A stretch of 64,000 nt of DNA. Source: Bisporella sp. PMI_857. Lineage: Eukaryota > Ascomycota > Leotiomycetes > Helotiales > Helotiaceae. The stretch lies in assembly GCA_021307315.1 (NCBI GenBank), contig JAJSPD010000002.1, forward strand, positions 620,001 through 684,000, given 5' to 3'. The first letter of the stretch is position 1, and every line of letters starts with the position of its first letter. Positions 1 to 11,036 of this stretch are shown here, piece by piece. Position numbers and translations under genes: made by a program. The notes beneath the pieces were generated by a model. The model was not told where the DNA came from, searched no databases, and saw only the letters and a list, made by a program, of their open reading frames with translations.

Positions 1-1047
1 GAGGCGTTGTATTCGCAGCAGCAGGGTACAACGCAGTCCTGTACATTTGCTTCGTCCTTGTGGGAATCGACATCTTGCTCCGACTGTTAATGGTCGACAA
101 GCCGGTCAGCAGAGACGGCCAGAGCCGGAAGCAGAATAGAGAGAACTCGAGCCACGGCGCAAGAACACGGGAAGGCCTTGTTAACCCTAGCGAAGCAACG
201 CCGCTGCTTCTTCATAATCGCGACGCCGCTCCTGAAAACTTTTGGGCATCTTGGTATGCCTTTGTCATCATGGTGACCACGCCTCACGTTTTGGCGATTC
301 TCACATGCTTCGCCAACATATGGGCGTTCCAGACGGCTTTTGACGCGGTCCTCCCGTACAGGGTGAAATATCTGTTCGGCTGGGGCTCGGCAGGATCCGG
401 CCTGATCTTCCTTCCTCTGATCCTGCCAGCGTACCTGGCGCCGGCGAGCGATCTTTTGAGCACAAGATGGGGTGTGCGAAGAGTCACGGCCGCATTTTAT
501 CTTCTTGGGATCCCGTCTTTCTCATGCTTGGCAATCATACAGCACAATGATACGCTAGATCGGGTTTTGCTCTGCGTCTTTCTGTTCCTCTCAGGTGGGT
601 TTGGCATTGCTTGCCAGCGGCTTCTACCTTTTTCTTTCTTTCTCTCGAAGTCAGTCTTGCTGAAAATCCGCCAGGCCTCGTGATCAATCTTTCTATCTCT
701 CCTTTGACCTCCGACTTGACATATGCCATCGAGCAGCTAGAGGCAAAGCATTCTGAGGCTTTTGGTGGCGGCGGTGCCTACGGTCGAGCATTTGGATTGC
801 TGAATTGCGCATTCGCTGTCGGAGGGGTGATAGGGCCGAGTTTGGGCGGGTTCCTCGTTGCAAAAGCAGGTTGGACGGCATTGTGTTCAGGCATGGGGGC
901 CATAAATCTTGTGAACCTGGTCCTCGTGGTGAGTTAGATGAGCCGCTTTATGGCGCGCCCCCTTGAGCTCACCTATTACAGGTAATTTTCGTTGGCGGTT
1001 CACATCAAACAACAGGAGAACCAGATGAGGAAGGACAAATCACCTAG
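1..1047 (+). CDS. MFS transporter, C-terminal part (gene begins upstream of the window)
   Basis: This is the 3' portion of a major facilitator superfamily transporter; the reading frame is open from base 3. Exons are 3-594, 675-928 and 982-1047, with introns 595-674 (80 nt) and 929-981 (53 nt), both GT-AG. Hydrophobic membrane segments are visible, for example VLAILTCFANIWAFQTAF and the Gly-rich FAVGGVIGPSLGGFL, which fits the antiporter motif C of drug:H+ antiporters. A hydrophilic central loop of about 50 residues (encoded near 105-240) separates the two halves, as in DHA1/vesicular-amine-transporter-like fungal MFS proteins. The second intron splices in a short acidic tail ending at TAG 1045-1047. 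Substrate cannot be told. The family is clear from the fold pattern; the subfamily is inference. Confidence 0.8.
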
Positions 1048-1685
1048 TGGTATTGTCGGGGCCTTCGTGGTATCTGGGTTGAATGCAGAAAGGTTGATCA
1101 GGCTGAAGTAGCAGGATCTTCGCAGATATTTCAGGAAGGAAGAGCAAAATAAGGGCCTAAATATAAGAGTAAGTCAGACTATTGCAGTCCACCTTTTATA
1201 TTCAATTGCCGAAGATTGAAGGCTACCATGATCTGCCTCGCACATCTTTCCTGTACCATGACACTTAACACTCTCATGCATGAAGTATGAAAACTCACCT
1301 TCATATGATCTTGGATTTGTTATTAGAAACTTGCTTTGAGTATTGTGCTTCAGGCATTAATTCTGCTCCCATCTTCCTCGCTTATTAAAGAGGCTAATCA
1401 CGGTACGCTCCTTGCTACTACATATCTTAACACATTCTGTATTTCCGAAAGTATATAAATTTGAGACATCAAGGTGCGGACAGGTTGCTACACTCATACT
1501 TCTTAAGTATGTATTTCAGGATTTGTATACTATGCAAGGAGAAATATCAGTGCAGCTGGAAGAATCCCAACTTGTGTCCTCAGGTTGTCCTCGCCTCTAC
1601 ACAGTCATCTCAAAAGTCTTATGTCCTAATCTATAACTCGGATATGCTGTTTGTTGTTTCCATGATCCACCGTTGAGTGCAAATA
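1048..1685. other. intergenic, convergent 3' ends
   Basis: This region separates the MFS gene (+) and the next gene (-), which converge on it. It holds only short overlapping open frames (71-74 codons) without recognisable content. I see nothing else here. Confidence 0.6.
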
Positions 1686-4600
1686 CTAGTCCACTCTCCC
1701 CTTCCCCCAAGCCTCCTCTACCATACTTAAAGTCCTTTCACGCTCGGCCACCTCAGCCTGCGCTAATTGCTGCTTAAAGTCATCTGTGCTTTCCCTCAAT
1801 TCCACGTCACCAAGACTCCTAGTGGACCGAACTGCCTCATTATTTCTATGTCTCACCTTTCCACTCCATGTCCTGGACCTCTCGTCAGTAGAGATTTGGA
1901 TCTTAACTATTTCATCCCCCTCCTCAGAACTAATTCTTCCTTCTACAGCATGTCTAAAATCATTCCCAGCTGAAGGAGATGGCGTATCGGGACTACTAGT
2001 AACAATACAGTCATCATAAAATCTTGGATCAGCAATGCTGATCTGACTTTGTTCCCAGGAAAGATTCAGAATAGGGCTATCATTGCTACGAATATCAGCT
2101 GCTTCGTTTGCGCCTGCTCCAGAAGGACTTGTCGGCCGCTCAGGAGTGGATTCTTCATCAGATTTCGGTTTAGGCCGAGCGACTGGTCCGCGTCTGATGC
2201 CTCCTGCTTTCCGAGCTTCTTCCATCTTTTTCTTTAAGACAGCCATTGCAGCAATCTGTTCCGCCAGAATATCTGCATTCATACCTGCCGTATCAAGCTT
2301 TATTTCTTCATCTGGTGGGGATGCCGAGGGATGTAGATGTCTGCTCCCGGGAGAATGGCCGGTACTCTTGCCTTCCTTGCTTTTTCGTTTACCTTTAGAC
2401 GGTCGTCCTGTCTTGTTATCATTCCTGCTACCCTTTGGAGCTAGCGGTAGCTCATTGTCACTGGATGATAAATCACCCATGCCAAATTGATCAAGCTTCT
2501 TTTTCTTTCGTGGCTTTGCTTCGCTATCTGCAGCTTGCTTTGCCTTCAGCTCGTCTGCCGCTTTACGTGCCTTTGAAATGGCACTCTCCGGCTTGATCTT
2601 CCTCGGTCCTCTGAATATTGCATCTAATTCTTCTTCCTTTCTCTGCAGCTCATCCTCTTCCTTCTGAATTTCCTCCTGTTGAATCATATCCTCAACGTGC
2701 TCCTCAATCTCATCACTGGTCATGAGATCCATTGGTAGAATCTCCAACTCAGGATATTCTAACTCAGATGCCAAGACCATACTCCCTCTCCTACCGAAAG
2801 TCTGGTCAAAGACCATTTCTGCCTCCTCCCAGGCTGATTTTGTGACATTAAACTTGATTCGATCCTCTATCTTCTTGAGTATCCCCTTCTCAGGTGTAAG
2901 GGAGCAATCATCACCGTCATGATGGTGAAGATGATGAGACCTTTCGTTCTTGTACCATGTGGTAGTTCCATCATCAATAGAATGGACAGCAAAATCCTTG
3001 CGCTCTACTTTTTCCAGAGACCTTGACCTCGTCATTTGTTCCGTTCTTTCGACACGGTCATGGCTGGGAAATTTTGACCACGATGCAGGATATCTTCTGT
3101 CCGGGCCAAGGTGTGCCTGTGTGATTCTCTTGCTTTTGTCTTTCGCTCTTCTTGCAGTATTCTCCATCTCTTTCTCCCAGTCATTCATAACTGCTTCTCT
3201 TTCTGCATCCAGTTTGCCATACTGGGAATCACCCGTTTTTAATTGCCTCGAATCTCCACCCGAATTTGCATGACTTGGTTTTTGAGCATTGCTTTGTCGC
3301 CTCCAATCATCTTGAAATATGCTTCTGCGTTTCGACTTTTTCATATCGTCAAATTCCTGAGCATGCTCCACTGCTTTCCTCCATGATTCTAACGCAAAAC
3401 CATCATTGAAAGCACCAGAAACAGTATGACTGGCCTTCCGGATACGTTCACTCCTAGACTGGGGTGGTGGAAGAGGAACACCAAGCATCTTCTCCATTGG
3501 CCCATCGAGAGCGGCAATTACAATCCTACCAAGCCGCGAGAATGCTGAGCGCCTTCTATATTTTGGCAACGGCGACTCAAGGTAATCTAATTCCAGGTCA
3601 AACTCCTCGCGGAATTTACTAGATATGGGTAAAACTGGAGAAAAGCGGGTAGGGGTTCCAGCAAATCGAGTCTGAATGATACTCAACTCTGCCTCTAATT
3701 GACGGTGCGACTCAGTTTCTGATATGGTGCTAGATCGCACTATGGCACGGCTGTGTCTTGCGCTTTTAATAGCTAGAGCGGCTGATGGATGTTCAGGGCC
3801 TGAAACAGAGAAACTTGTCTGAGCGTGGAGTTGAGAGAACTGCACATCTAAACCAACATTAGCATTAGGGCTTATTCTGTAGCCATAATGCTTACCAATT
3901 GGCTTACTTGTGTCATTGCCGCTGTCGCTAGATGTTTTAGTTGAACGTAAGCCAAAATGAGAGTAGCTTGGGAACGTCTGGAGGCTATCATCTGCCATCT
4001 GATTGCAATAGGATGACCTCTCTGGCTTGATATTGCCCCAAGAGTCAGGTATTTGCTCACTGAGAGGGATAGATCTTTGGCTCTGAGTATACGGAGGCGT
4101 AGTAGCGTTACTCAAAGAAGACACAGCGCTACTAGAAACACTACACTGATGAGATGGTTGTATCATGTGTGATAGCAAAAGCGACGACTGGCTTCTGTGT
4201 ACTGTACGAGAACCAAGTTGTTGAGACATTCCAGTCTCATTTAAATGCATGGCGGTTGGAGACCCTGGGGATCCATCGACTCTTCCAAATCCGTCGCTGA
4301 CAGATTGTGTCGGTGAAATTTCGTCTGAATCCTCTGAAATTAAGAGAGCTTGTGGTGATGGGTATAGTCCCGGGCTTTGCAAGCACATTTTGAGCGGGCG
4401 ATATCCTCTGATGACTGGAAATTCAGAACTCAACGAAAGAGGACTTCTATACTCCTGAATAAGCTTGCGGAGCTGCTTACCACGGTTCGGTTTTCCAAAG
4501 GAGAGACGCCAAGATGAATGAGGAGTAGAGCCAATAATGGACGGTAACGTTGTCGCATGTAAAATTGGAGACGCTAGGGTTCGAAAACTTCCACTGTCCT

Positions 4601-5521
4601 TTTCGTGGAGCTGATATGAACTAAGCTCGGCCAAAGTACCAACAGGATCACTAGCTGGGAAGCTATGCCTTCGTGAAAGCGTTCGATCTGGTCCCGTGAG
4701 TGGCCTGGTCCAGTCCTTAGGAGCATTGTTAGGTTCGGAACGTGCTTCCGATGGTGGTATAGAACTGGTCTGTAATAGTGATGTGTTTGTTGAAATAGAG
4801 ATCATTGAACCACTATGAGTTATGGGCCTTTCAAATATTAGTAACAGCAGCGCTAATTCTATGGGAATGGACCTTCCTACTCCTGTATCATTGAGGTCGG
4901 GAACGGTAAAAGTGCTTCATCAGATTGGGGCAGAACTGCAGGGAAGGTGAAGTTCGGTGGTGTTAATGATGGAGGAGGCAAATAGTCCCGATACCAAGTT
5001 GCTCGCCTGCTCTGACTAATTGTGGAGTTGGCCGCTGGAATTGTGGACAAAGATTTCGCATCATCATCATACATGTCGTCTCTACTTAATTCCTGTTCTA
5101 TCCTCTTCTGCCGGATGCGCCGAAGCTCGGCTCTCCTTTGAATCTCCTCCTCACTCCGACCAACTCCGAGACTTGATCTCGAACGTCTTTTAGCTGAAAT
5201 TGTGACGGCTGATTCTCGTGAAATATGTTTTCTCAATCTGTTCGTGACAGCATGGATACCACTAGATGCCTCGATTGTGCTTGAGCTCTTCTTGGGCTTT
5301 ACCTGGATCTTGTCCGAAAGAATGCTAGACTTGTCTGTATCAAATATTGCCTGCAGATCAGCTGCATCATTTGGATTTGACATTGGCGAAACCGTGCTCA
5401 TCGAAGCGTAGAAAACATGAGCAGATTGTAGCTTGTGAGGCGACGGCTTTATTGCAGGTCTTGGAGGAAGGCCATCAGGGGATGATAGATCGCGGCTAGC
5501 GCAGCAAACTATTGGGGCCAT
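1686..5521 (-). CDS. large, mostly disordered protein of unknown function (about 1255 aa)
   Basis: Two exons, 5521-4881 and 4812-1686, are joined across a 68-nt GT-AG intron (4813-4880) that contains a TACTAAT branch-point-like sequence, giving 1255 residues. I do not recognise a catalytic or named domain. The protein is rich in Ser, Pro, Arg and Lys and low in predicted order. Exon 1 carries a charged helical stretch (EEEIQRRAELRRIRQKRIEQEL). The C-terminal third has a strongly charged coiled-coil-like region (EEHVEDMIQQEEIQKEEDEL, then Lys-rich runs near PRKKKKLDQFGMGD) and a second helix (AEQIAAMAVLKKKMEEARK). Lys-rich patches could be nuclear localisation signals. It is probably a conserved fungal scaffold or regulatory protein; that is inference. 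The two open frames could be called separately, but the splice is clean and in frame. Confidence 0.75.
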
Positions 5522-6744
5522 GATCAGAAGGGGTCGGGCAGGGTCAAATAGTAATCAAGAAAGATAAACAAGATATCGGAACTACCACCAGAAGCGAAAA
5601 TCACTGGATTCAAGCTTTGGATGAGACGTATTCACAATGAGGAACGGGCAATGACCCAACACTGTAGTTTGGGAAAGAGGCGTCTCCACAATGCAAGAGG
5701 CAGGAAGCCCTTGGTTCGATGCCCTACCTAGGTCAAAGATGTGGTGCGGCTCACCAACGTTCATACATCAATGTTACTCTTGGAGAGAGGTGATCCATTA
5801 ACTTCACGTGAAGAAGCCTCAGCAAGCAGTTGCTATCGAATTATTAACAGTATGGTCTAATGTCAAGCCTGTACCGCAATGCTTCCATGGAGGGCAGCTC
5901 GGCCACTATAGAATATAGCAATCACGACGACACTTGGCGTCCGGCTACAGCAGCCTTCTGCTGATTGCCTTCCCACAAAGACATGAGAGAAGAAGCGACA
6001 GAAATCAGGAGATCCTTCAGGGTTGGATTTATATACAGACCCTTATGCTCGTACGAAAATGGAAGCTTTCCCCAAATCTGGTAGTTCTTTCTCTGATGTT
6101 CTTCTGAGGAAGGGACTCATCTGCTTGGTTTGCAGGCAAATGGCGAACAGCAGAGGAGTGAACTGTTATTCCACTCACGAACTAGATCTCTCACTCAACT
6201 ATGAATGTGGTATAGGTAGGCACTAAAAATTACTTAATGTTAAGACTCTCATGAGATTGTGACATTGTTATGGGTTATTGATCTTGAAGATTGAACGATT
6301 AACAATAATAATAATAATAGAAGATGACTGATTCTCTTGGCAGTGGTCGTCGAATTGGATCTGCTTTTGGAGGCTAAGAAATGTTTGTGTTGGGGGGTGC
6401 GGGGGCCGGTGCAGCAGCATTGATAATACCTGAGTGGGAGCCGTTGAGCAGCCAACATCTCTCTATGGAGCCTACTTCCGTAATCTCTCCTACTGCTCAT
6501 ATCTTAGATTATTTAATACTGCTGTATTATTCTCCCTTCTCTACTGGATGAGACCGGGATACGTGATTCCTTCGTTAAACCAATCCGAACTCGGCCAAGC
6601 ACAGAATGATGTCGTACATAAGAAAAGTTTCCCAATCTCGACATTAAGTTTGTACTTGAACATTGCCAGAGGTACTGCCGACACCGCCAAGACGAGAAGA
6701 CAGTGAAATTCAAGCCTGTTTTTGGAAGAGTAGGGGATTCAGTC
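5522..6744. promoter_or_regulatory. divergent upstream region of the 1255-aa gene and the DHA2 transporter
   Basis: 1.2 kb between two divergent start codons, so it should hold both promoters. Visible features are a short (AAT)5 run at 6304-6318 and small spurious frames. No TATA or activator site can be assigned with confidence. Confidence 0.5.
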
Positions 6745-8574
6745 ATGTCACAAACGGTCACCCAGCCAGTGGAAATCGAGTTCTCCGATCTTGATACAAG
6801 GCTTGGCGATCAAGCTATTGTCAATGACCGTGAAGCACTCTCCCAACAGGTGCAACCACCAAGCACACCCATTCTCTCCAAAAGGCGTAGCGCTGCCATA
6901 ATCACCACCATAGCAAGTGTCAACTTTTTGAACACGCTTGGCTCTGGTTTGCTCACTGTCGCCTTGCCTCGGATTGCCAGAGACCTGCAGCTACCTCATG
7001 AATTGCTTCTTTGGTAAGTTTCATCTTTCAGAATATCCTAATCATATCGAATGTTGACATTATATCAAGGCCTGCTGCAATATATGGGTATTCGATATTA
7101 ACTGAGTATACTGTTCATATCGCTAACATACTCTTTCAGACTTACCTGCGGTTGCACCTTACTCATCTCTGGCGCTGTAGCCGACGTCCTAGGTCGTCGC
7201 TTGATTTTAATCACGGGCTCTTTCCTTTATGCTGCCTTCACGCTGGGGTGCGGTCTGTGTAGCACGTATGAGCAACTGATAGCCTTCAGAGGATTTCAAG
7301 GAATCGCGATCTCGCTTTGTCTGCCTAGTGGCATCGGGGTTATTTCTAATGCGTTCAGACCAGGTCAGCGCAGAAACATTGCTTTCGCTACACTGGGTGG
7401 CGGTTCGCCCTTAGGTTATGCTGTTGGTCTCGTTCTTGGTGGGCTTTTTGCGGAGAGTATTGGCTGGCGCTATGGATTTCATTTAGGGACTATATGCAAC
7501 TTCACCTTCGCCGTGGTAGCGATTTGGAGTCTGCCTGCAGATCAAGAATGGGGAAATTCAAATCTGCTCGAACGACTAAAAGTCGAAATTGATTGGGTAG
7601 GTGCCGGAATTGCAAGCTCTTCTCTTGCAATGATGTTCTATGTATTTGCGTGAGTGATTCCACATATTTGTCCTCACCTATAGCTGACAAACTCTAGAGT
7701 TCTGACGGCAAGCACATCGGAGATCAAATATACTCCAAACATTATCATACTAAGTATCGCCATTGCCTTACTTCCTGCCTTCGTGTTCTGGGTTCGGCGA
7801 CAGGAACGACTGGGCAAGCCAGCCATTATCCCCAATTCTCTCTAGCGAAATTTAGCGTTTACTTGCATCTGCATTGCCGTCTTCTTGACGTGGGCCTCAT
7901 TCAATGCCTTCGGCTACTTTGCTTCGCTCTTGTAGGTCCCTTATTATACACCTAATACAACGGCTAACAGATGTGACACAGTTTTCAAGAATCTCAAGGC
8001 CTGAGCCCCATTCAAACGTCCATCCGCTTCCTTCCTACGGTCGTCTGCGGGTTTCTTGTCAATGTTATCACTGGTCTCCTAGTCAGATCTGTCTCTGCTA
8101 ATGTCCTCGTGATCAGCTCCACGCTAGTAACTTCGGTAGCTTATGTTCTGATGGCAATTATCAAGGTCGAATGGATGTATTGGTATGCTGCGTTTGTAGC
8201 AATCGCCCTTAGTCCTGTTTGTTCTGACGGCAAGTCTTCCCCTCATTTGTCGAACATCCTCTGACATAGAGCTTTCAGTTCTATACACCACAGGGATGTT
8301 GATAATCACCTCCTCATTCCCGAAAGAGACTCAATCTCTGGCAGGTGGTGTCTTCAACACTATCTCCCAGATAGGAAACGCGGTTGGTCTTGCGGCCGGC
8401 GGGGTCGTAGCCTCGAGCGTCACTGCTTCCAAAGGAGGCCAGAATAGTAAGACAGGCGTGTTGGAAGGATATCATGCCACGTTCTGGACTTGCTTTGGTG
8501 CAGCTGTATTGGTTGCGGTGGTGAGCATGGTAGGATTGAGGAAGGCTGGCAAGGTTGGATTGAAGGTCGATTAG
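6745..8574 (+). CDS. DHA2-type MFS multidrug transporter interrupted by an in-frame TAG (possible pseudogene)
   Basis: Conserved exons are 6745-7013, 7070-7087, 7140-7649, 7698-7931, 7982-8229 and 8279-8574, summing to 525 codons, normal for a fungal DHA2 drug:H+ antiporter. Family features are LTVALPRIARDLQL after TM1, LTCGCTLLISG, the motif-C-like GGSPLGYAVGLVLGG followed by GWRYGFH, and the C-terminal GGVFNTISQIGNAVGL. The protein should sit in the plasma membrane and export toxic compounds; the substrate is unknown. Three oddities: an 18-nt exon (7070-7087), a GC-AG intron (8230-8278), and a stop codon TAG at 7843-7845 where relatives usually have Trp (NSL-stop-RNLAF). Coding similarity continues on both sides of the stop. 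A 54-nt in-frame alternative intron (7792-7845, weak GTTCGG donor, good CTCTAG acceptor) could remove it but would delete conserved residues. ATG 6745 was preferred to ATG 6703 because it gives a usual-length cytosolic N-terminus. Confidence 0.75.
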
Positions 8575-9183
8575 ACTTCAATGAGGGATGGCCAAAAGTA
8601 ATGTACAGAAACTGACAAACCAGTCTATCTCTATTGGGATACTTCAACAAAATAGGACTGTTGCTTTATTCGACTTGATCCCATGGCAAACACAGACTCT
8701 CAGGAGTTCAGCTTTTTTGATGAACAACAAACTTCGGAAGAGAGAAAGCCAATGGCTTATTCAAGCACTAGGAGGCGGTTAGGGTGTCAAAAGTATCAGA
8801 GATAAAAGTGTTGAGTTATTTAAAAGAAGCAGATCGCTTTTAGACCTGGCACGGCCAGATTACCCTGTACAGAAACCTCGCCAACTATGTTGTGGTAATC
8901 TTTCTGACAAATATTAAGGTATTTCTTAGCTTTAGAGGGCTTGGGACACTTACTATTAGGCTCTATCAGAACAGCATTGTAGGAATTGAGAAACAACGAA
9001 TCACATGATCTCCACCAAGCCATTGAAGCATTGGTGGAAAGGGAAGGTGGGCAGATGCAAGCACCCCGCTGTGATCTACATCTCTCAACTCTCTTCAAAC
9101 TCTCATACTCCACCCCCGAACTTGCACCATACGTCCATTAACCTCCAACATTTCCTTAATTGCAGTTCGGTGAACCAACAGGA
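8575..9183. other. intergenic between tandem genes
   Basis: About 600 bp between the DHA2 transporter and the cyclase-family gene, both on +. It must hold the transporter's terminator and the hydrolase promoter. A pyrimidine/CA-rich stretch (about 9060-9180) lies directly ahead of the downstream ATG and looks like a 5' leader. Nothing else is seen. Confidence 0.5.
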
Positions 9184-11036
9184 ATGGCCTCTCCACTGCT
9201 CACATCTGCAGCTTCCAAAGCAGGTTCAGACCTTAACGACCCACGATACGACCCATCCATCTTCAACACACCGTTCAAGAACCTCCCCAACCCAAAACGA
9301 GTATGGCTCGGTGAGCCATCATCCTCTCTCGAAGGCTTAGGTCCGTCCCTCTTCCATGATCCCTCCTTCGCCTCACGCCCAACTGAAACAAGACAGGCAG
9401 ACTATCACTTCTCACCGAAGACGTGGTTCGCCAAGCCGCATCAGAGATTAAAACTGGCCGCCGAGTCGGCCTCGGCTGGGACATGAAGAAGCTCGAGTAC
9501 TCCCAGTTCGGCCGGCAGAAATGCGAGCATAGGCTCCTACCTTTGAACGGACCTGATGCTACGGGCATGGGGACGTGTTTTGATGATGTTTATGAGATGA
9601 ATCCTCGTACGTGACCTTTCTACTCAGGTTGGAGGAAGGAGGCTTGGGCTGTGGCAAGGGAAGGGAGACAGGTGGAGAGGGTTGCGCGATGTGGTTCTGA
9701 GGGGTCTGCTAATGATGGTGCATAGAATCGAGTAGCCAGTGGGATGGGTTTAGGCATTACTCCCAGCCACGGGATACGAATGGTTCTGTGAAATCTAGAG
9801 AGTAAGTTCTAGTGCTTTGATTCTATGCTGTCTTGGTTCACAGATCTATTTATGTGTTACTTTGACAGAGTCGTGACTAGTACACGACCCTCAACGAGTC
9901 TCGTTTCCTCCTTCCTCAAGACAACCCTACTAAAGCGAGTCTCTGATAGCCGAGTATTCTATGGAGGTTGCACGAAGGAAGAGATAATGGACCCATCAAA
10001 TCATCGGATTGGCATTCAACATTGGGCTCCAGAAGGCATTGCAGGTATATATCTCCCCGTGGACGGTGTCATAAGCCATAACCTCATAGTAAGAGCTATT
10101 GAATAGTTATCAGCTAAAGCTCCTTGTGTTATATAGGCCGCGGTATTCTCGTCGATTATGGCCACTGGGCTGCATCTCAGTCACCTCCAATATCCTATTC
10201 ATGCTTTTCTACTCATTCCATCCCCCTTTCCACCATCAAGACCATTCTGAATGAACAAAATGTGACTTCGAGAAAAGGTGATATTTTGTTCGTCCGGACT
10301 GGCTTGATGCCAGAATGGGAGACTTTCTCTGAGAAACAAAAAGTCGACTATGCGGCTCAAGCAGTGCCTGAGCATGCAGGTGTGGAAGCCAGCATTGAGC
10401 TTCTCGAATGGCTCTGGGACAGCGGTATCTCAGCAGTGGCTGGCGATGCTATTTCTTGGGAGGTGAGTCTCGTTCAAGCTCAGTGACCCTTATTAGATTG
10501 ATATCGTTTCCTGGTTCGCTTTCTGCAGGATGTCAAGATTCAGGACTGCAAAACGTGACCTGCAGAAACTTGTAATAATCTGGGTCGCACCCGGGGTTTC
10601 GAAGTACAAATGAACTCAAATTGATTGGATGCCTTGCAGGTATATCCAACTCCTGGGGAAGTGTCAGTTCATGAGTATCTCTTAGCAGGTTGGGGGATGC
10701 CTATTGGTACGTATACGATCTGCCTCATCTTCTATAGAGCCTGAAATATGTGACTCCGCGCCTCATCTCGTGATATTTTCGGAAGGTTTGAGACGCGGTG
10801 TCACATCTTGAATGCTATAAATTCCACATTTCAACAACCAGGATAGCGGGAAACACCGCGGGAAATCCCATTCGGAGATAAAAGCTGATCTACGTGTCGC
10901 AGGCGAGCTCTTTGACCTCGAGGCTTTATCCACAACTTGTCGAGAGCTTGGTCGCTACTCCTTTTTCACGACATCTGCGCCGTTGATCATGAAAGGCGGC
11001 GTAAGCAGCCCACCGAATGCATTAGCAATTTTCTAA
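9184..11036 (+). CDS. cyclase-family hydrolase (kynurenine-formamidase-like fold)
   Basis: Seven exons (9184-9340, 9397-9606, 9726-9801, 9950-10044, 10137-10462, 10640-10706, 10903-11036) give 354 residues. It matches the fungal branch of the putative cyclase family (PF04199), metal-dependent hydrolases related to kynurenine formamidase. Diagnostic stretches are LTEDVVRQAASEIKTG, SSQWDGFRHY (residues about 124-134, the metal-ligand Asp/His region), GIQHWAPEGIAGRGILVDYG, and KGDILFVRTGLMPEW. The C-terminal part EYLLAGWGMPIGELFDL and the ending APLIMKGGVSSPPNALAIF are typical of the family. Introns of 119, 148, 92, 177 and 196 nt are longer than usual here. An internal acceptor at 9868 would keep frame and add 27 codons, so the third intron is uncertain. 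Substrate is unknown. There is no signal peptide, so it is likely cytosolic. Confidence 0.85.

Noticed and set aside
4877..5521. A separate 214-codon gene upstream of the 1039-codon frame
   Set aside because: A canonical 68-nt intron with a branch-point-like TACTAAT joins the two frames in phase, so one gene is simpler.
5712..5722. GGTTCGATGCC resembling a tRNA B box
   Set aside because: The flanking bases do not form a T stem (three of five pairs fail) and no A box or acceptor stem is found at the right distance.
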